In this document: positions 63,771-64,000 of the stretch, one piece after another
Layout of the letters: each line of letters starts with the position of its first letter
Numbering within the stretch: the stretch's first letter is position 1
DNA from: Agriotes lineatus
Lineage: Eukaryota > Arthropoda > Insecta > Coleoptera > Elateridae
Direction of reading: 5' to 3'
Assembly: GCA_940337035.1 (NCBI GenBank)
Contig: CALNHX010007453.1
Coordinates: 1-64,000, forward strand
DNA: 64,000 bases
The notes under the pieces: generated by a model
What the model saw: the letters and a program-made list of their open reading frames with translations, nothing else
The model's database searches: none
What the model was told of the DNA's origin: nothing
Program-made: the position numbers and the translations under genes

Positions 63771-64000
63771 GTAACTGAAGAAGTTGCTAGCTCCACTAGC
63801 AGTAGTAGCAACCAGGTTTCTGCGGTGGAGAAAGAACCCCACGCATTTTCAAAGCGTGCTCACGGTACGCCAACAGGCTACGGAACACCACGAGCGCAAC
63901 AAAAAAAAAGAAAATTAGAAGACGATGCAAATACGTCGATCTTAGCAGGCATCGGCACTGCGTTAGCAAAAATAACTAATGATGCAGAAGAGCCATGGGA
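63764..64000 (+). CDS. Probable Harbinger accessory DNA-binding protein, last exon (partial, runs off window)
   Basis: After a 3' splice site (attactactttcag, AG at 63761-63762) one frame is open to the window end: DDVTEEVASSTSSSSNQVSA, TPRAQQKKRKLEDDANTSIL, IGTALAKITNDAEEPW. The Ser-rich and KKRKLEDD basic segments resemble the C-terminal half of the Myb/MADF-type protein that Harbinger elements encode opposite the transposase. Orientation divergent from the transposase fits. The DNA-binding domain itself would be upstream in an earlier exon that I do not see. The nuclear localisation signal is inferred. Confidence 0.5.

Overview
The window looks like AT-rich nuclear DNA of an arthropod, most likely an insect (a beetle is plausible, but nothing here proves the order). 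Evidence: spliceosomal exon/intron junctions, AATAAA polyadenylation signals, C2H2 zinc-finger arrays with TGEKPY linkers, and an insect-type transposon set (Copia, BEL/Pao, Penelope, CR1/Jockey-like LINEs, piggyBac, hAT, Harbinger, MULE, Crypton, THAP/P-like, Polinton). The only coding unit that looks intact and host-like is a 12-finger zinc-finger gene at 35195-36436. Nearly everything else is mobile DNA, much of it nested.

Layout. 1-1003: a mariner-type MITE and foldback repeats that recur at 32.4-33.0 kb and 47.1-47.5 kb. 1.9-8.2 kb: a multi-exon MULE-transposase-like gene ending in a RING finger, split by a young 4.1 kb Copia element (129-bp LTRs differing at one base, 5-bp target duplication). 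8.4-10.1 kb: short stem-loop repeats. 10.25-12.16 kb: a DNA transposon with ~300-bp inverted ends and a decayed transposase. 12.9-21.5 kb: three LINE remnants interrupted by foldbacks and by a hAT element carrying a GC-rich minisatellite; a tRNA-Gly(GCC)-like sequence lies here. 21.7-27.1 kb: a hAT transposase remnant split by a 2.3 kb foldback with tandem subrepeats and a 9-bp target duplication, then a decayed piggyBac. 28-31.5 kb: foldbacks and a Crypton-like tyrosine recombinase gene split just before its catalytic tyrosine by a second subrepeat-bearing foldback. 33.05-34.85 kb: a 1.8 kb palindrome. 35-36.5 kb: the zinc-finger gene. 37-48 kb: a BEL/Pao gag split by a ~5 kb foldback that contains a THAP gene, then a second THAP/P-like transposase split by a hAT MITE. 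48.4-56.2 kb: a Polinton (Maverick)-like block with protein-primed DNA polymerase B, a chromodomain integrase, a degenerate BIR gene, two tandem paralogues of unknown function and repeated TCAAGGTCA-like motifs. 56.5-58.6 kb: a Penelope-like element with inverted terminal copies. 58.8-64 kb: a Harbinger element split by a dead full-length LINE.

The genes form no pathway. What unifies the window is layered insertion and an unusual density of inverted repeats at every scale (80 bp to 5 kb). Two patterns stand out: three foldbacks share a central ~100 bp but have unrelated arms, and a family of short stem-loops appears to change both arms together. The Polinton block with its BIR gene and paralogue pair, and the MULE-RING gene, are the most interesting coding finds.
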